Assembly (NCBI GenBank): GCA_020621405.1
Contig: JAHRYN010000003.1
Span: forward strand, 62,001-126,000
Reading direction: 5' to 3'
Length of the DNA: 64,000 nucleotides
From: Betaproteobacteria bacterium
GTDB taxonomy: Bacteria; Pseudomonadota; Gammaproteobacteria; Burkholderiales; Rhodocyclaceae
Positions 38,304 through 48,139 of the stretch are shown here, one piece after another. Every line of letters begins with the position of its first letter. Position 1 is the stretch's first letter. A program made the translations under genes and the position numbers. The notes under the pieces are model-generated. The model did not search any database, was not told where the DNA came from, and saw nothing but the letters and a program-made list of their open reading frames with translations.

Positions 38304-38774
38304 GAAATTCCGCGAAGGTTTGCGTGACGAATGCTTAGTGGGTTGGGTCAGGGGCGACTGGCGTCACATGGGCGCCGGGGGACACCGACTGGAGGGGGAG
38401 TCGATCCGAATGAAGCCGCTGGGTTGCGGGGCGAGGATCCGAACGGACATCCATCGGCGAAACCAGCGCTTAAGCCGGCAGCCGTGCACGTAATGCGAAA
38501 CAGGTATAGTCAGGCAGCCGTCTTATTCACGCATCCGTCACCCCTGTCTCACCGGGACGCGGAGCTAGGCACGGCCTGGAAGATGATGGTTGATGCGTGC
38601 GGTTCAATCACGTAGCACGGAAGCGTCGATAAAACGGTAGATCAGGCAAATCGGCTACTGGCGTAATTTAGCCGCTGATGACTTTTTCGCAATACACCGC
38701 AGCCGATGCAATACACCGCATCGCTTCGGTCTAGAGCACGTTGGGCCACTGCAGCAGCCACTAGGGATTGAGCG
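38304..38774. other. Gene-free region before the GIY-YIG/SLATT cassette
   Basis: About 470 bases with no convincing coding frame. It marks the passage from GC-rich sulfur genes to lower-GC accessory DNA. It contains a direct repeat (listed separately) about 55-85 bases before the cassette. No tRNA or integrase remnant was seen. Confidence 0.5.
38689..38720. repeat. Direct repeat GCAATACACCGCA x2 upstream of the cassette
   Basis: GCAATACACCGCA occurs at 38689-38701 and 38708-38720, 19 bases apart, close to two helical turns. The position 55-85 bases before the GIY-YIG start fits an operator or promoter element. The binder is unknown. Confidence 0.55.
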
Positions 38775-39356
38775 ATGTCAGTTGATTCTTCGTACTACGT
38801 CTATGCCCTAAAAGATCCCCGCAGCTCACCCGCATTGCCGTTTTACATCGGCAAAGGCACTGGCACTCGCTCCTTCGATCACTTGGTCAAACCCGATAGC
38901 ACACGCAAAGGGCTTCGGATTAAAGAGATCGAAGCATCTGGCGCAAAGGTTCTCGTTTCTCGCCTGGTCGATTCACTCACCGAACACCAGGCAATGCGGC
39001 TTGAGGCCGAACTGATCGCCTCCTTTGGAACAATTGACACTGGTGGCCTACTCACAAATTCTGTTCTTCCATCTGGCCTTGGAAAGAAATCAAGAACTAC
39101 AGTGGTGCTGCCCTCGGGCACAAAAGAAAAGGCTCAACTTGGGCTCGCTCTGCTCAAGGAGGCAGTACTAGAACTCGCGAAGGCAAATCCGAAGGGAATA
39201 TCAAACTCCGATGCCGCAAGTCTCTTGGGACTTCGGAGCGACTATGGTGGTGGGTCGAAGGACTATCTTTCCTACAGCGTTATCGGGCTACTCATGCGGG
39301 AAGGGAAGCTTGAGCGTGATAAATCATCAAGGAGGCACATTGCTCGTGTCGAGTAG
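38775..39356 (+). CDS. GIY-YIG (LEM-3-like) nuclease with C-terminal winged-helix-like domain
   Basis: A 193-aa protein. The N-terminal domain (about 5-100) reads YYVYALKDPRSSP...PFYIGKGTGTRSFDHL, the LEM-3-like GIY-YIG fold: YVYAL is the GIY-equivalent, FYIGKG the YIG-equivalent, and EAELIASFG supplies the metal-binding Glu. The C-terminal part (about 120-193) with ISNSDAASLLGL...SYSVIGLLMREGKLERD looks like a winged helix as found beside some restriction nucleases. Lower GC and different codon use than neighbours point to transfer. Its stop overlaps the SLATT start, so both are co-translated. Nucleic-acid cleavage is the family expectation; a defence role is inference. Confidence 0.75.
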   Translation: MSVDSSYYVYALKDPRSSPALPFYIGKGTGTRSFDHLVKPDSTRKGLRIKEIEASGAKVLVSRLVDSLTEHQAMRLEAELIASFGTIDTGGLLTNSVLPSGLGKKSRTTVVLPSGTKEKAQLGLALLKEAVLELAKANPKGISNSDAASLLGLRSDYGGGSKDYLSYSVIGLLMREGKLERDKSSRRHIARVE

Positions 39357-39906
39357 TGGCCCAACTCATCATTCGAGCGGACCTGCGCGAAAAGCCGCGC
39401 AGGCCGCTCAATTCGACCTTAGACATATGGTTACGCCATCTGACAGAACAGCCGTTTGGGACGCATGGCTTGAGTGCGAGTATCAGCGACGTTATTGGCA
39501 TTCGAAAGCCGCCAAATTTTCGAAAAGAGAGCGTTGGCTTCAAATTGGACTTGCGCTTTTGTCATCTTCGGCAGTCCTATCTGCGCTTGGGGACATACGG
39601 CAGCTTTGGGTGTGGAAGGTTTTGTCGTTTCTCACTGCAGCAGTTGCAACGATCCAGCCGTTCCTGAACTACACCCGGGAGTCGGTAAAAATGTGTGACG
39701 TTGGGTCGAAATGGCACTTGCTAGAGGTCGAATGCGAAGCAATGTGGCGAGCAGTTGAAAACGGTTCGTTCTCCGAAGAAAGGCTCCAAGAGCTTCGGAA
39801 AAAATCTGTAGAGATTTCCAAGAGCGCTGCAGACCTGCCATTTGACGACCAGGCTCTTCAAAAGCAATGCCAAGACCAGGTACTGATTTCACGAGGATTA
39901 AAGTAA
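39346..39906 (+). CDS. SLATT (DUF4231-like) two-helix membrane protein
   Basis: A 186-aa protein with the SLATT layout: an N-terminal helical region (WDAWLECEYQRRYWHSKAAKFSKRERW), two closely spaced membrane helices (about 67-87 and 94-113) and a cytosolic helical tail (SKWHLLEVECEAMWRAVENG). SLATT proteins are predicted membrane-perturbing effectors in nucleotide-driven antiviral conflict systems. The start is GTG 39346 or TTG 39340, behind the strong site AAGGAGG at 39328-39334, inside the end of the nuclease gene. Its stop overlaps the next start (TAATG). Here there is no nucleotide cyclase or SLOG partner, only the GIY-YIG protein. Confidence 0.75.
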   Translation: MSSSGPTHHSSGPARKAAQAAQFDLRHMVTPSDRTAVWDAWLECEYQRRYWHSKAAKFSKRERWLQIGLALLSSSAVLSALGDIRQLWVWKVLSFLTAAVATIQPFLNYTRESVKMCDVGSKWHLLEVECEAMWRAVENGSFSEERLQELRKKSVEISKSAADLPFDDQALQKQCQDQVLISRGLK

Positions 39907-39992
39907 TGAGCCACTACGATAGGAAAGGACAGGTTCCAAAACCTGCCCCTTGGCCGGCCCCACCGCCGCCCACTCCGAACAAACCAAGCTGA
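39906..39992 (+). CDS. 28-aa proline-rich micropeptide
   Basis: ATG 39906 overlaps the SLATT stop as TAATG, so termination-reinitiation would translate it. The product is MSHYDRKGQVPKPAPWPAPP followed by PPTPNKPS. Nine of the last 18 residues are Pro, which suggests an extended ligand for an SH3-like or WW-like surface, or a structural tail. No family is recognised. Overlap, direction and an intact short frame support it as the third member of the cassette. It might instead be a fortuitous frame. Confidence 0.5.
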   Translation: MSHYDRKGQVPKPAPWPAPPPPTPNKPS

Positions 39993-40475
39993 GCCGCTAC
40001 GGACGCTCGTCGCGGCGAACATCGAGCAGAAATTGCAAGTGGGCGATGTCGGCGCTGTTGATTGGGACTTCTAGACTGACGCACAAGATGGCGCTCCTTC
40101 CCCCAACTACTACAAGGGCTTCCCCGGAAATCAAGGCAAACCGCGCCCTGATGATTCGCAGCGCGAATCATCTTCTGCCTTTGCCTTCAAACTCCCCTGC
40201 CTGCGTTGCGGACTGTTCGGGCTGCATGACAAATGCGGACTGGCGAAACTACAAACGGTCATTGATGCAGCACTGTGAGCTGCGGACCCGGATGAAAGAC
40301 GCGCGTGGGCGACCCAATCGTTAGTCGGGAACAACGTTCATCCCCTTGAGTTGATCGGTCACTGCCCACGCGGGTCCAACCCTTTGTCATCCCTGCAAGC
40401 CGTCACGCGGTGGTGGGGTCAAACCGGTGAATCGATCTCCTGCTGATGCGAGCGATGAGGTTCCGGTGCGCCTGC
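39993..40475. other. Degenerate tail between the cassette and the IS element
   Basis: About 480 bases. One frame ending at 40277 reads like real protein (LPCLRCGLFGLHDKCGLAKL) but is interrupted by a TAG near 40070 and has no start, so it looks like gene debris. The last 100-150 bases probably form the non-coding end of the IS110 element. Confidence 0.45.
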
Positions 40476-41611
40476 TCAGGCAGGCAACTTGAACGCGTCA
40501 CCCCGGGCGAGTACCGCCCAGGCCATGCGCGCGTTCTTCGCCGCGATGGCCACGACAGCCTTCCAGTAGCCGCGCCGCTCAGCCACCGATCGGGCCCAGC
40601 GGCTCAGGCGGTCGGTCTTCTCGCCCGCTGCGGCGAGCACGGCACGCGCGCCCATGATCAACAGCGATCTCAGATAGCTGTCGCCTGCCTTGGTGATGCG
40701 CCCCAGGCGTGCCTTGCCGCCCGAACTGTACTGACCGGGCACCAGGCCGAGCCAGGCGGCGAACTGGCGTCCGCAGCGAAACTCGTGTCCGTTGCCCACG
40801 GTGGCGCTCAGCGCCGTGGCAGTGGTCTCACCGACCCCGGACAGGCGCATGAGTGCGCGCGCCCGTGCATCCTCCCGGGCCATCTGAGCGAGATGACGGT
40901 CGTACTGACTGATGCGCTCGTCGAGCCGGTGCACCTCGCTGAGCAAATCCCCGATGGACAGATTCGCCCAACTGGGCAGATCCTCGAGGCAGGCCGCGGC
41001 CTGGCGGCGCACGGTATCCGCCTTCAGGGGCAGTACGAGGCCGAACTCCGAGAGCAGGCCGCGGATGCGGTTGATCGTGGCGGTGCGCTGTTCGATGAAA
41101 CCCTGGCGGGTGCGGTGCAGTGTCAGCCGCGCCTGCTGGTCGGCGCTCTTGACCGGAACGAAACGCATGGCCGGCCGCTGCACCGCTTCGCAGATGGCGG
41201 CCGCATCGGCTGCATCGTTCTTGCCACGCTTGCCGCTCATGCGATAGGGGGTGACGAACTTGGGCGCGATCAGACGCACGGTGTGACCAAGGGCGGCGAA
41301 CTGCCGCGCCCAGTGGTGGGCGCCCGAGCAGGCTTCCATCGCGAGAGTGCAGGCAGGCAACTGAGCGACGACATCCATCAGTCGGGCACGGGCGACTTTC
41401 GGCTGGATGAGCACGGGCTTGCCGAGCTCATTGACACCGTGCAAGGCGAATACATTCTTGGCAAGATCGATGCCGACGAAGACAATGCTCATGGACTTCC
41501 CCCTTCGAGTGAAATTGATGAGATTCGCAACCCCATCGTGGCACTGCCGTGCCTGCCGCTGCAATCCGCTGCTGCGTTTCAGTCGGGACGGGGAAGTCCC
41601 TTTCATTCGTT
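40330..41611 (-). mobile_element. IS110-family insertion sequence, ends approximate
   Basis: One transposase gene flanked by about 120 and 145 bases of non-coding DNA. The right edge is placed at 41611 because recognisable host protein coding begins at 41612. The left edge is not defined by sequence I can see. IS110 elements lack ordinary terminal repeats, and no target duplication was found. Confidence 0.5.
40476..41492 (-). CDS. IS110-family transposase
   Basis: A 338-aa DEDD recombinase. The N-terminal RuvC-like domain shows the acidic residues in GIDLAKNVFALHG (Asp), MEACSGAHHWAR (Glu) and KNDAADA (two Asp). The C-terminal transposase-20 domain (about 195-285) has LMRLSGVGETTATAL and FAAWLGLVPGQYSSGGKARLGR, including the conserved catalytic Ser region. 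ATG 41492 follows AAGGGGGAA; an upstream in-frame extension to 41606 is not homologous. The gene looks intact. Elements of this family use a structured non-coding RNA from their own end to choose targets. Confidence 0.92.
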   Translation of the reverse strand: MSIVFVGIDLAKNVFALHGVNELGKPVLIQPKVARARLMDVVAQLPACTLAMEACSGAHHWARQFAALGHTVRLIAPKFVTPYRMSGKRGKNDAADAAAICEAVQRPAMRFVPVKSADQQARLTLHRTRQGFIEQRTATINRIRGLLSEFGLVLPLKADTVRRQAAACLEDLPSWANLSIGDLLSEVHRLDERISQYDRHLAQMAREDARARALMRLSGVGETTATALSATVGNGHEFRCGRQFAAWLGLVPGQYSSGGKARLGRITKAGDSYLRSLLIMGARAVLAAAGEKTDRLSRWARSVAERRGYWKAVVAIAAKNARMAWAVLARGDAFKLPA

Positions 41612-41815
41612 AAGGCCGTACTGGCCAATCGACGCGGGGCCAAAGCTGTAGTCCGGCTTCAGTACCAATTCCGCTTGGCGCCCGAGAGTCCGCCGCGTTT
41701 GAAGGTCGCCGATGTCTATCTCGTCCGCTCTGGCTCCGGCTGTTGGTTGGTTGATGACCTCCGGCGCAATGGGAAGTCCTTGAGTTCGATCCTTCAACGG
41801 GGCAAGCGCTGACCC
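41612..41815 (+). pseudogene. 5'-truncated hypothetical gene interrupted by the IS
   Basis: A frame encoding KAVLANRRGAKAVVRLQYQF through WLVDDLRRNGKSLSSILQRGKR and a stop reads like the end of an NTF2-like or DUF3828-type small exported protein. No start or N-terminal half is present, and the homologous text begins right at the edge of the IS110 element. The IS insertion probably destroyed the gene. The missing half is not recognisable on the other side, so a deletion may have accompanied it. Confidence 0.55.
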
Positions 41816-41926
41816 ACGGAAATCCAATTGATGGCGTTTCCCCGGAATCGCCTATCCCCATGATCCCGCAGCACTTGATCGTGCTCCCCGATATCCCCAC
41901 ATGGGAGGAAATCGAGGACACAGACC

Positions 41927-43371
41927 ATGACGAACCTACGCCCCGCTGCCGTGGCGGGAAGCTTCTACCCGGCTGATCCGCAGGACCTGCGCCAGGCGCT
42001 GGCCGGCCATCTGGCGGCGGCGGAAGACGGCGCGCACGCCGACACCGGCCGGCCGCCGAAGATGCTGGTGCTGCCGCATGCCGGCTATATCTATTCGGGC
42101 GACGTCGCCGGGCTGGGCTATGCGCCGCTCGCGCGCTGGCGCGGGTGCATCACGCGGGTCGTGCTTCTGGGCCCGGTGCATCGGGTGCCGGTGCGCGGGC
42201 TGGCGGCGCCCACGGTCGGCGCGTTCGAAACGCCGCTCGGGCGCGTGCCGCTCGACACTGCCGCACTCGACTCGCTGCGCAATCTGCGCCAGATGGTGTG
42301 GTCGGACCTGCCGCACGCGCATGAACATTCGCTGGAGGTGCACCTGCCCTTCCTGCAGGCCGTGCTCGGCACGGGTTTCTCGCTGGTACCGCTGGCGGTC
42401 GGCGATGCCGGTCCGGCCGCGGTGGCCGAGGTGCTGGAGCGGCTGTGGGGCGGTGACGAAACGCTGATCGTGATCAGTTCCGACCTGTCGCATTTCCTGC
42501 CCTACGCACGGGCGCAGGCGCGCGACCACGCGACGGTGCAGCGCATCCTGCATTTCGCATCTGACCTGCAGGGCGACGAGGCCTGCGGTGCGGCACCGCT
42601 GAATGGCGCGCTGCGGGTGGCGCAGCGGCACGGGCTGACGCCGCGGCTGCTGGGCCTGCGCAACTCCGGCGATTCAACGGGAGACCGCGAGCGCGTGGTC
42701 GGCTACGGCGCGATCGCCTTCGACCCGGCACCGGCAGCCGGGGACGACACTCATGATGAGGACGAAGCTGCAACGGATGACGCCTCCGACGCCGCACTCG
42801 GCCCCCTGCTGGTGGACACGGCGCGCCGGACCATCGCCGACGCGCTGGGCCTGCCGGCCGCGGACGCAGCCTCCCTGCCCGACCATCCGGCGCTGCACCA
42901 GCCGGGCGCGACCTTCGTGACGCTGCACGACGCCGCCGGCGGGCTGCGCGGCTGCATCGGCCAGCTCGAAGCCTGCCAGCCGCTGGGCGAGGACGTGCGC
43001 GCCAACGCGCTCGCGGCGGCCTTCAGCGACCCGCGCTTCACCCCGCTGCGTGCCAGGGAGTGGCCCGGCACGCAGCTGGAAGTCTCGCTGCTCGACGCCC
43101 CCGAAGAACTGGATGTGCACAGCGAAGCCGATGCCCTGGCCGCGCTGCGACCGGGCATCGACGGCGTGATACTTGAATGGCGCGGCCGGCGCGCGACCTT
43201 CCTGCCGCAGGTGTGGGCGCAATTGCCCGACCCGGCACGCTTCCTCGCGGCGCTCCGGCACAAGGCCGGGCTGCCGGCCGGCTTGTGGGACGACGACGTG
43301 CGGCTGTCGCGCTACCGGGTGCGCAGCTTCAGCGACCACGACGGCACCGGGCACGGCCGGAGGAGACCATC

Positions 43372-43375
<4 letters not shown>
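41927..43375 (+). CDS. Fused AmmeMemoRadiSam system proteins B and A
   Basis: A 482-aa fusion. The N-terminal Memo-like domain (about 1-265) has RPAAVAGSFYPADPQDLRQAL, VLPHAGYIYSG and the His/Asp metal site regions SDLSHFLPY. An acidic linker (about 268-285) leads to an AMMECR1 domain (about 290-475) with GATFVTLHDAAGGLRGCIGQLEACQPL. Memo and AMMECR1 proteins co-occur with a radical SAM enzyme in bacteria and archaea; the substrate is unknown and an RNA or protein modification is suspected. Its stop overlaps the radical SAM start (ATGA), which fits a complex. Confidence 0.92.
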
Positions 43376-44478
<1,103 letters not shown>

Positions 44479-44500
44479 ATGCGGCGGCGCCGCGTCCGGG

Positions 44501-45478
44501 TCAGCCGGCGCAGCGCCTGCGCGCGATCAGGCCGGTCAGGCCGAGACCGGCCAGCAGCATCGCCCAGCTCGACGGCTCCGGTACCGGCAGCGTCGGACCT
44601 GCGGCAATCCGGCCACCCACGCCGCCGGTCAGCGTGACCCCGGCCTGCGGCGTCCAGGTCGAGTGGAAGGAATTCAGCGAATCGACGAACTGGGTGTCCG
44701 GACTCCCATAAACGTAGGCGGACATGGACAGCTCTTCCTTCAGGTCGACGCCCTGCGTGTAGGTGGTGAAGCTCAGGTCGTACGCGAAGTTGTAGATGCC
44801 GTCGTGATTGGCGTCGTCCCACACCAGATTGAACAACGGATTGAAGACCGTGTTGCCCGACGCGTCCCGGCTGGTCATGTCTTCGACCGTCATTTTTCCG
44901 GTCACGAGGTTTTCGGTGGAAAACCAGCCGTAAGGGCGCAGCGGGCCTTCGCCCTGCTCCACCGCGAAGTGGAACTGGTAGAACGTGGTTGTACTCCAGA
45001 GCGAATAGAAAACCCGGAAATTCGCGGAGCCCTCGGTGAAGCTGCCATCCTGACGCAGCCGGACATCGAGGCTGGTCGCCAGAGGCACGGCGGTGCCGCA
45101 CGCGTCGCCGCCGCAGACGAAGCCGTCATCGCGATAGGACACATCGGAATGGACGATTCCTCGCACCGGCGAGCGGGCGCTGACGCCGATCTTCACGTCC
45201 AGACTGCCGCTGCTGCCGAAGCCGATCGACGACGAGGCGAAGTTGTTCTCGTCGTACCGGACCGAACTGCTCGACTGCCAGAGCGACGGGTCGTCCACCG
45301 GGGAATGGCCGTCCATCAGATAACCGCCTTCGGGCAGCGGGACATAGCTCCAGCTGCGGAAGGTATCGGCGGCAGCGGCCGTATGCCCGAACGTCACGAG
45401 GGCGGCAGCCAGCAAGGCCGACGCCAGACGCGGCAGGCCGGAGGACGCGTTGATCGAAGCGCGGTTTCTGGTTTTCAT
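44501..45478 (-). CDS. PEP-CTERM sorting domain protein
   Basis: A 325-aa exported protein. The start ATG 45478 (GGAG seven bases upstream) gives a signal peptide ending AAAAD near residue 37. An in-frame start at 45571 would bury it. The mature domain (about 40-295) is beta-rich, Ser/Asp/Gly-rich and contains a CGGDACG pair of Cys. No named family. The C-terminus VPEPSSWAMLLAGLGLTGLI followed by ARRRC is a clear PEP-CTERM exosortase signal. It is convergent with the radical SAM gene. Likely an extracellular matrix or surface protein. Confidence 0.85.
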   Translation of the reverse strand: MKTRNRASINASSGLPRLASALLAAALVTFGHTAAAADTFRSWSYVPLPEGGYLMDGHSPVDDPSLWQSSSSVRYDENNFASSSIGFGSSGSLDVKIGVSARSPVRGIVHSDVSYRDDGFVCGGDACGTAVPLATSLDVRLRQDGSFTEGSANFRVFYSLWSTTTFYQFHFAVEQGEGPLRPYGWFSTENLVTGKMTVEDMTSRDASGNTVFNPLFNLVWDDANHDGIYNFAYDLSFTTYTQGVDLKEELSMSAYVYGSPDTQFVDSLNSFHSTWTPQAGVTLTGGVGGRIAAGPTLPVPEPSSWAMLLAGLGLTGLIARRRCAG

Positions 45479-45722
45479 GTCGAAGCTCCAAGGAGGTTTG
45501 CCGCCCGACGCCTCATGCAGGAGAGCATGAGGCGCAGCCGTACGAGCGCGACGGCCGGAAGGGCGGAGCACTGAAGGGCTGCATCAATGAAGCGCCGATT
45601 CCGGGCACGGCACTTTGAGCAACATCAAATGGAACGTTCGTCCAAGTCCGGCGCAGGTGAGCGACGCCGATGATTGCCGTGACGTACCTGCCGACAGCGA
45701 TGAGTGCTGAGCGACCCGTGCT

Positions 45723-46139
45723 TCGCGAGCATGGCTCGCTCCTACAAAAAACGTCGCGACGTGTCGAAAAACGTCGCGGTGCGCCCCCTGTAGGAGCGAG
45801 CCATGCTCGCGATCCGGCCGTCGAGCAACGGCCGGCGATGATCAGCGCGTGCTTCGCGAGCGGTGCTCGCTCCTACGAAAAACGTCGCGGCATTTTAAAA
45901 CCGTCGCGGTGCCCCCTCTGTAGGAGCGAGCCATGCTTGCGATCCGGCCGTCGAACAACGGCAGGCGATGATCAGCGCGCGCTTCGCGAGCGGTGCTCGC
46001 TCCTGCGAAAAACGTCGCGACGTATCGAAAAACGTCGCGGTGCGCCCCCTGTAGGAGCGAGCCATGCTCGCGATCCGGTCGTCGAACAACGCCGGGCGAT
46101 GATCAGCGCGCGCTGTCGCGAGCATGGTTCGCTGCTACG
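45723..46139. repeat. REP palindrome array 2
   Basis: Seven cores alternate in orientation: three TAGGAGCGAGCCATGC(T)TGCGA type (45791, 45921, 46052) and four TCGCGAGC(A/G)(T/G)G(C)TCGCTCCT type (about 45723, 45853, 45983, 46116). The period is about 130 bases. Linkers contain AAAACGTCGCG(A/G) repeats. The array ends 15 bases before the amidohydrolase-like stop, so it could act as its transcript end. Confidence 0.85.
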
Positions 46140-46154
46140 CCATGCACTCGGCAT

Positions 46155-47015
46155 TCACGACAGCTTCAGCAGCCGCCGCGCGTTTTCGTGCAGCACCTTC
46201 GTGCGCACGCCGGCCTTCCACGCCAGCTTGTCGAAGTCTTCGACCGTCTGCTTCATCGCGCGGAAGGGATAGGACGTGCCGAACAGGAACTGGTCCTGCA
46301 GCACGCTGTTGACCGCCTCCACGTAAGCGCTGCCGCCCGGCGCGAACAGGTACATGTCGGGGCACAGGAACACGTTCTCGTAGCGGAAGGCGACGCCGAT
46401 GATTTCGGCGACGCGCGGCCAGAAGCCGTGATAGCAGACGATCTTCAGCCGGGGGAAGGCGCGGGCGACGCGGCCGACCGCGGCCGGGTCGTTGTAGGCG
46501 AGGTCGGGCGTGGTCGGACCGGACATCAGGCAGACCGGCACGTCGAGCGACTGGCAGGCGTCGTACACCGGCTGGAATAGCGGATCGTCGGCGTGCAGCG
46601 CGGGCGCGCCGAAGCCGGGTTCGAGATTGATCGCCTTCTGGCCCAGCACGGTGATCGAACGCTCGATTTCGGCCAGCGTGGCGGCGGTGCCGCGGGTCTG
46701 CGGATCGACCGAGCCCAGACCGATCAGTTCGGCATGACCCCGCGTCAGTTCGGCGATGCGGTCGTTGGAAACGGTGAGGCCCGGCGTATCGCGGCCGACC
46801 ACCACGGCGTGCGAGATGCCGCTGTGCCGGATTTCGTCGAGATAGCCGTCCACCGTGAAGGACGCGCGGAAGTGATCGTCGATGCGCGAACCGGTGCGGC
46901 GGTTGAGCCATTTCGCGGTTTCGTAACCGGCGGTGCCGGGCGTGGAGCCGTAGAACTCTGCGAGCAATGCAGGGCGGCTGCGGAAGTCGATGATTTTCTG
47001 GCGGTCGTCGCCCAT
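46155..47015 (-). CDS. Amidohydrolase-2-family protein without the HxH metal motif
   Basis: A 286-aa TIM-barrel protein of the amidohydrolase-2 family. The start ATG 47015 (MGDDRQKIIDFRSRPALL) is preferred; an in-frame extension to 47099 crosses the upstream terminator. Where active members have DxHxH after the first strand, this one has DFRSRP. Later barrel elements remain: VCLMSGP, KIVCYHGFWPRV with His, and FGTSYPF near the C-terminus. It may bind metal differently or be non-hydrolytic. It lies downstream of the ssuA-tauD terminator, so links to sulfur metabolism are positional only. Confidence 0.75.
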   Translation of the reverse strand: MGDDRQKIIDFRSRPALLAEFYGSTPGTAGYETAKWLNRRTGSRIDDHFRASFTVDGYLDEIRHSGISHAVVVGRDTPGLTVSNDRIAELTRGHAELIGLGSVDPQTRGTAATLAEIERSITVLGQKAINLEPGFGAPALHADDPLFQPVYDACQSLDVPVCLMSGPTTPDLAYNDPAAVGRVARAFPRLKIVCYHGFWPRVAEIIGVAFRYENVFLCPDMYLFAPGGSAYVEAVNSVLQDQFLFGTSYPFRAMKQTVEDFDKLAWKAGVRTKVLHENARRLLKLS

Positions 47016-47061
47016 GGAGTGTCCGATCAGTTCAGTGCTGCGGGTATAAAATGCGGGCGAT

Positions 47062-47105
47062 AAAAAACCCCGCTCCGGTCCGGACCGGGCCGAACCCAAG
47101 CGGGG
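47062..47105 (-). terminator. Terminator of the tauD-ssuA operon
   Basis: On the minus strand AGCCCCGCT-side stem (complement of 47099-47105) pairs with 47068-47074 (CCCCGCT), followed by six T (complement of 47062-47067). It lies 18 bases after the ssuA stop. Confidence 0.85.
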
Positions 47106-47122
47106 CTGTCACGGGCGCTGCG

Positions 47123-48127
47123 TCAGTTCTTTTTCGCTTCCTTCGGCAGCGCGTCCAGCACGCGTACCTGCCTGGGCACGAGCTTCAGTTCGAAGAACTT
47201 GTCGGCGATGTTCTGCTGCGATTCGAGCACCTTGGGCGTCACCGGCCTGATGCCGTAGCCGAGACGGCCGGCGGCCAGTTCGGCGATCGGCAGATCGACG
47301 CCGATCAGCGGCGCAATGGCCTTGGCGACTTCCTTGTTGTTCTGCAGGCCCCACTGGTCGACCCTGTCGATCTCTTCCAGCAGGATCTTCACGATCTCCG
47401 GGTACTTTTCGGCGTAGGGACGCGACGACAGATAGAACTGGTAGTTCGACACCGCACCCTTGCCGTCGGCCAGCACGCGGACGTTGAGCTGCTTTTCGGC
47501 AGCGGCGTAGAACGGGTCCCAGATCGCCCATGCATCGACCCGGCCACTCTCGAAGGCGGCACGGCCATCGGCCGGCGCGAGGTAGGACACCTCGACGTCG
47601 GTGAACTTCAGGCCGGCGTTCTCGATCAGCTTGACCAGCAGGTAGTTCGCGTTGGAGCCCTTGGCGACCGCGATGCGCTTGCCCTTGAGATCGGCCACCG
47701 TCTTGACCGGCGAATCCTTCAGCACCAGCAGCGCTTCGCCACCCGATGCCGGCGGTTCGTTGCCGATGTAGACCAGGTCGGCGCCGGCTGCCTGCGCGAA
47801 GATCGGCGGCGCTTCGCCGGTGGTACCGACGTCGATGCTGCCGACGTTGATCGCTTCGAGCAGCGGCGGGCCGAACGGGAATTCGGTCCATTTGACCTCG
47901 ATGCCCTTTTCCGCGAGCCGCTTGTCGAGCGTGCCGCGTGCCTTGAGGATGACCAGCGTGCCGTACTTCTGGTAGCCGATGCGCAGTTCCTTCGGCGTGC
48001 CGGCGGTCTGTGCCGACACCGGACCGGTCAGCAGCGCGCTCGCGGCGACCGTCAGGGCCACCAGGCCGGCGGCCTTGCGCAGGCCCTGCTTCAGCCATCC
48101 GGCGGCGTTAGATGTTCTGTAGTTCAT
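47123..48127 (-). CDS. ssuA: Aliphatic sulfonate ABC transporter substrate-binding protein (copy 3)
   Basis: A 334-aa periplasmic protein of the canonical SsuA type. A signal peptide with a basic N-region (about 1-40, ending VSAQ) precedes ELRIGYQKYGTLVILKARGTLDKRLAEKG. Conserved SsuA blocks include EFPFGPPLLEAINVGSIDVG, TVADLKGKRIAVAKGSNANYLL and YLAPADGRAAFESGRVDAWAIWDP. It follows tauD by 12 bases and has no permease or ATPase of its own here, so it probably feeds one of the two SsuBC pairs encoded at 31-36 kb. Ends in a strong terminator. Confidence 0.93.
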   Translation of the reverse strand: MNYRTSNAAGWLKQGLRKAAGLVALTVAASALLTGPVSAQTAGTPKELRIGYQKYGTLVILKARGTLDKRLAEKGIEVKWTEFPFGPPLLEAINVGSIDVGTTGEAPPIFAQAAGADLVYIGNEPPASGGEALLVLKDSPVKTVADLKGKRIAVAKGSNANYLLVKLIENAGLKFTDVEVSYLAPADGRAAFESGRVDAWAIWDPFYAAAEKQLNVRVLADGKGAVSNYQFYLSSRPYAEKYPEIVKILLEEIDRVDQWGLQNNKEVAKAIAPLIGVDLPIAELAAGRLGYGIRPVTPKVLESQQNIADKFFELKLVPRQVRVLDALPKEAKKN

Positions 48128-48139
48128 GTATTCGATTCC

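Noticed and set aside
39950-40324. 124-codon frame after the SLATT cassette
   Set aside because: It has no recognisable domain and disagrees with the frame that carries protein-like text, which itself has a stop. Treated as debris.
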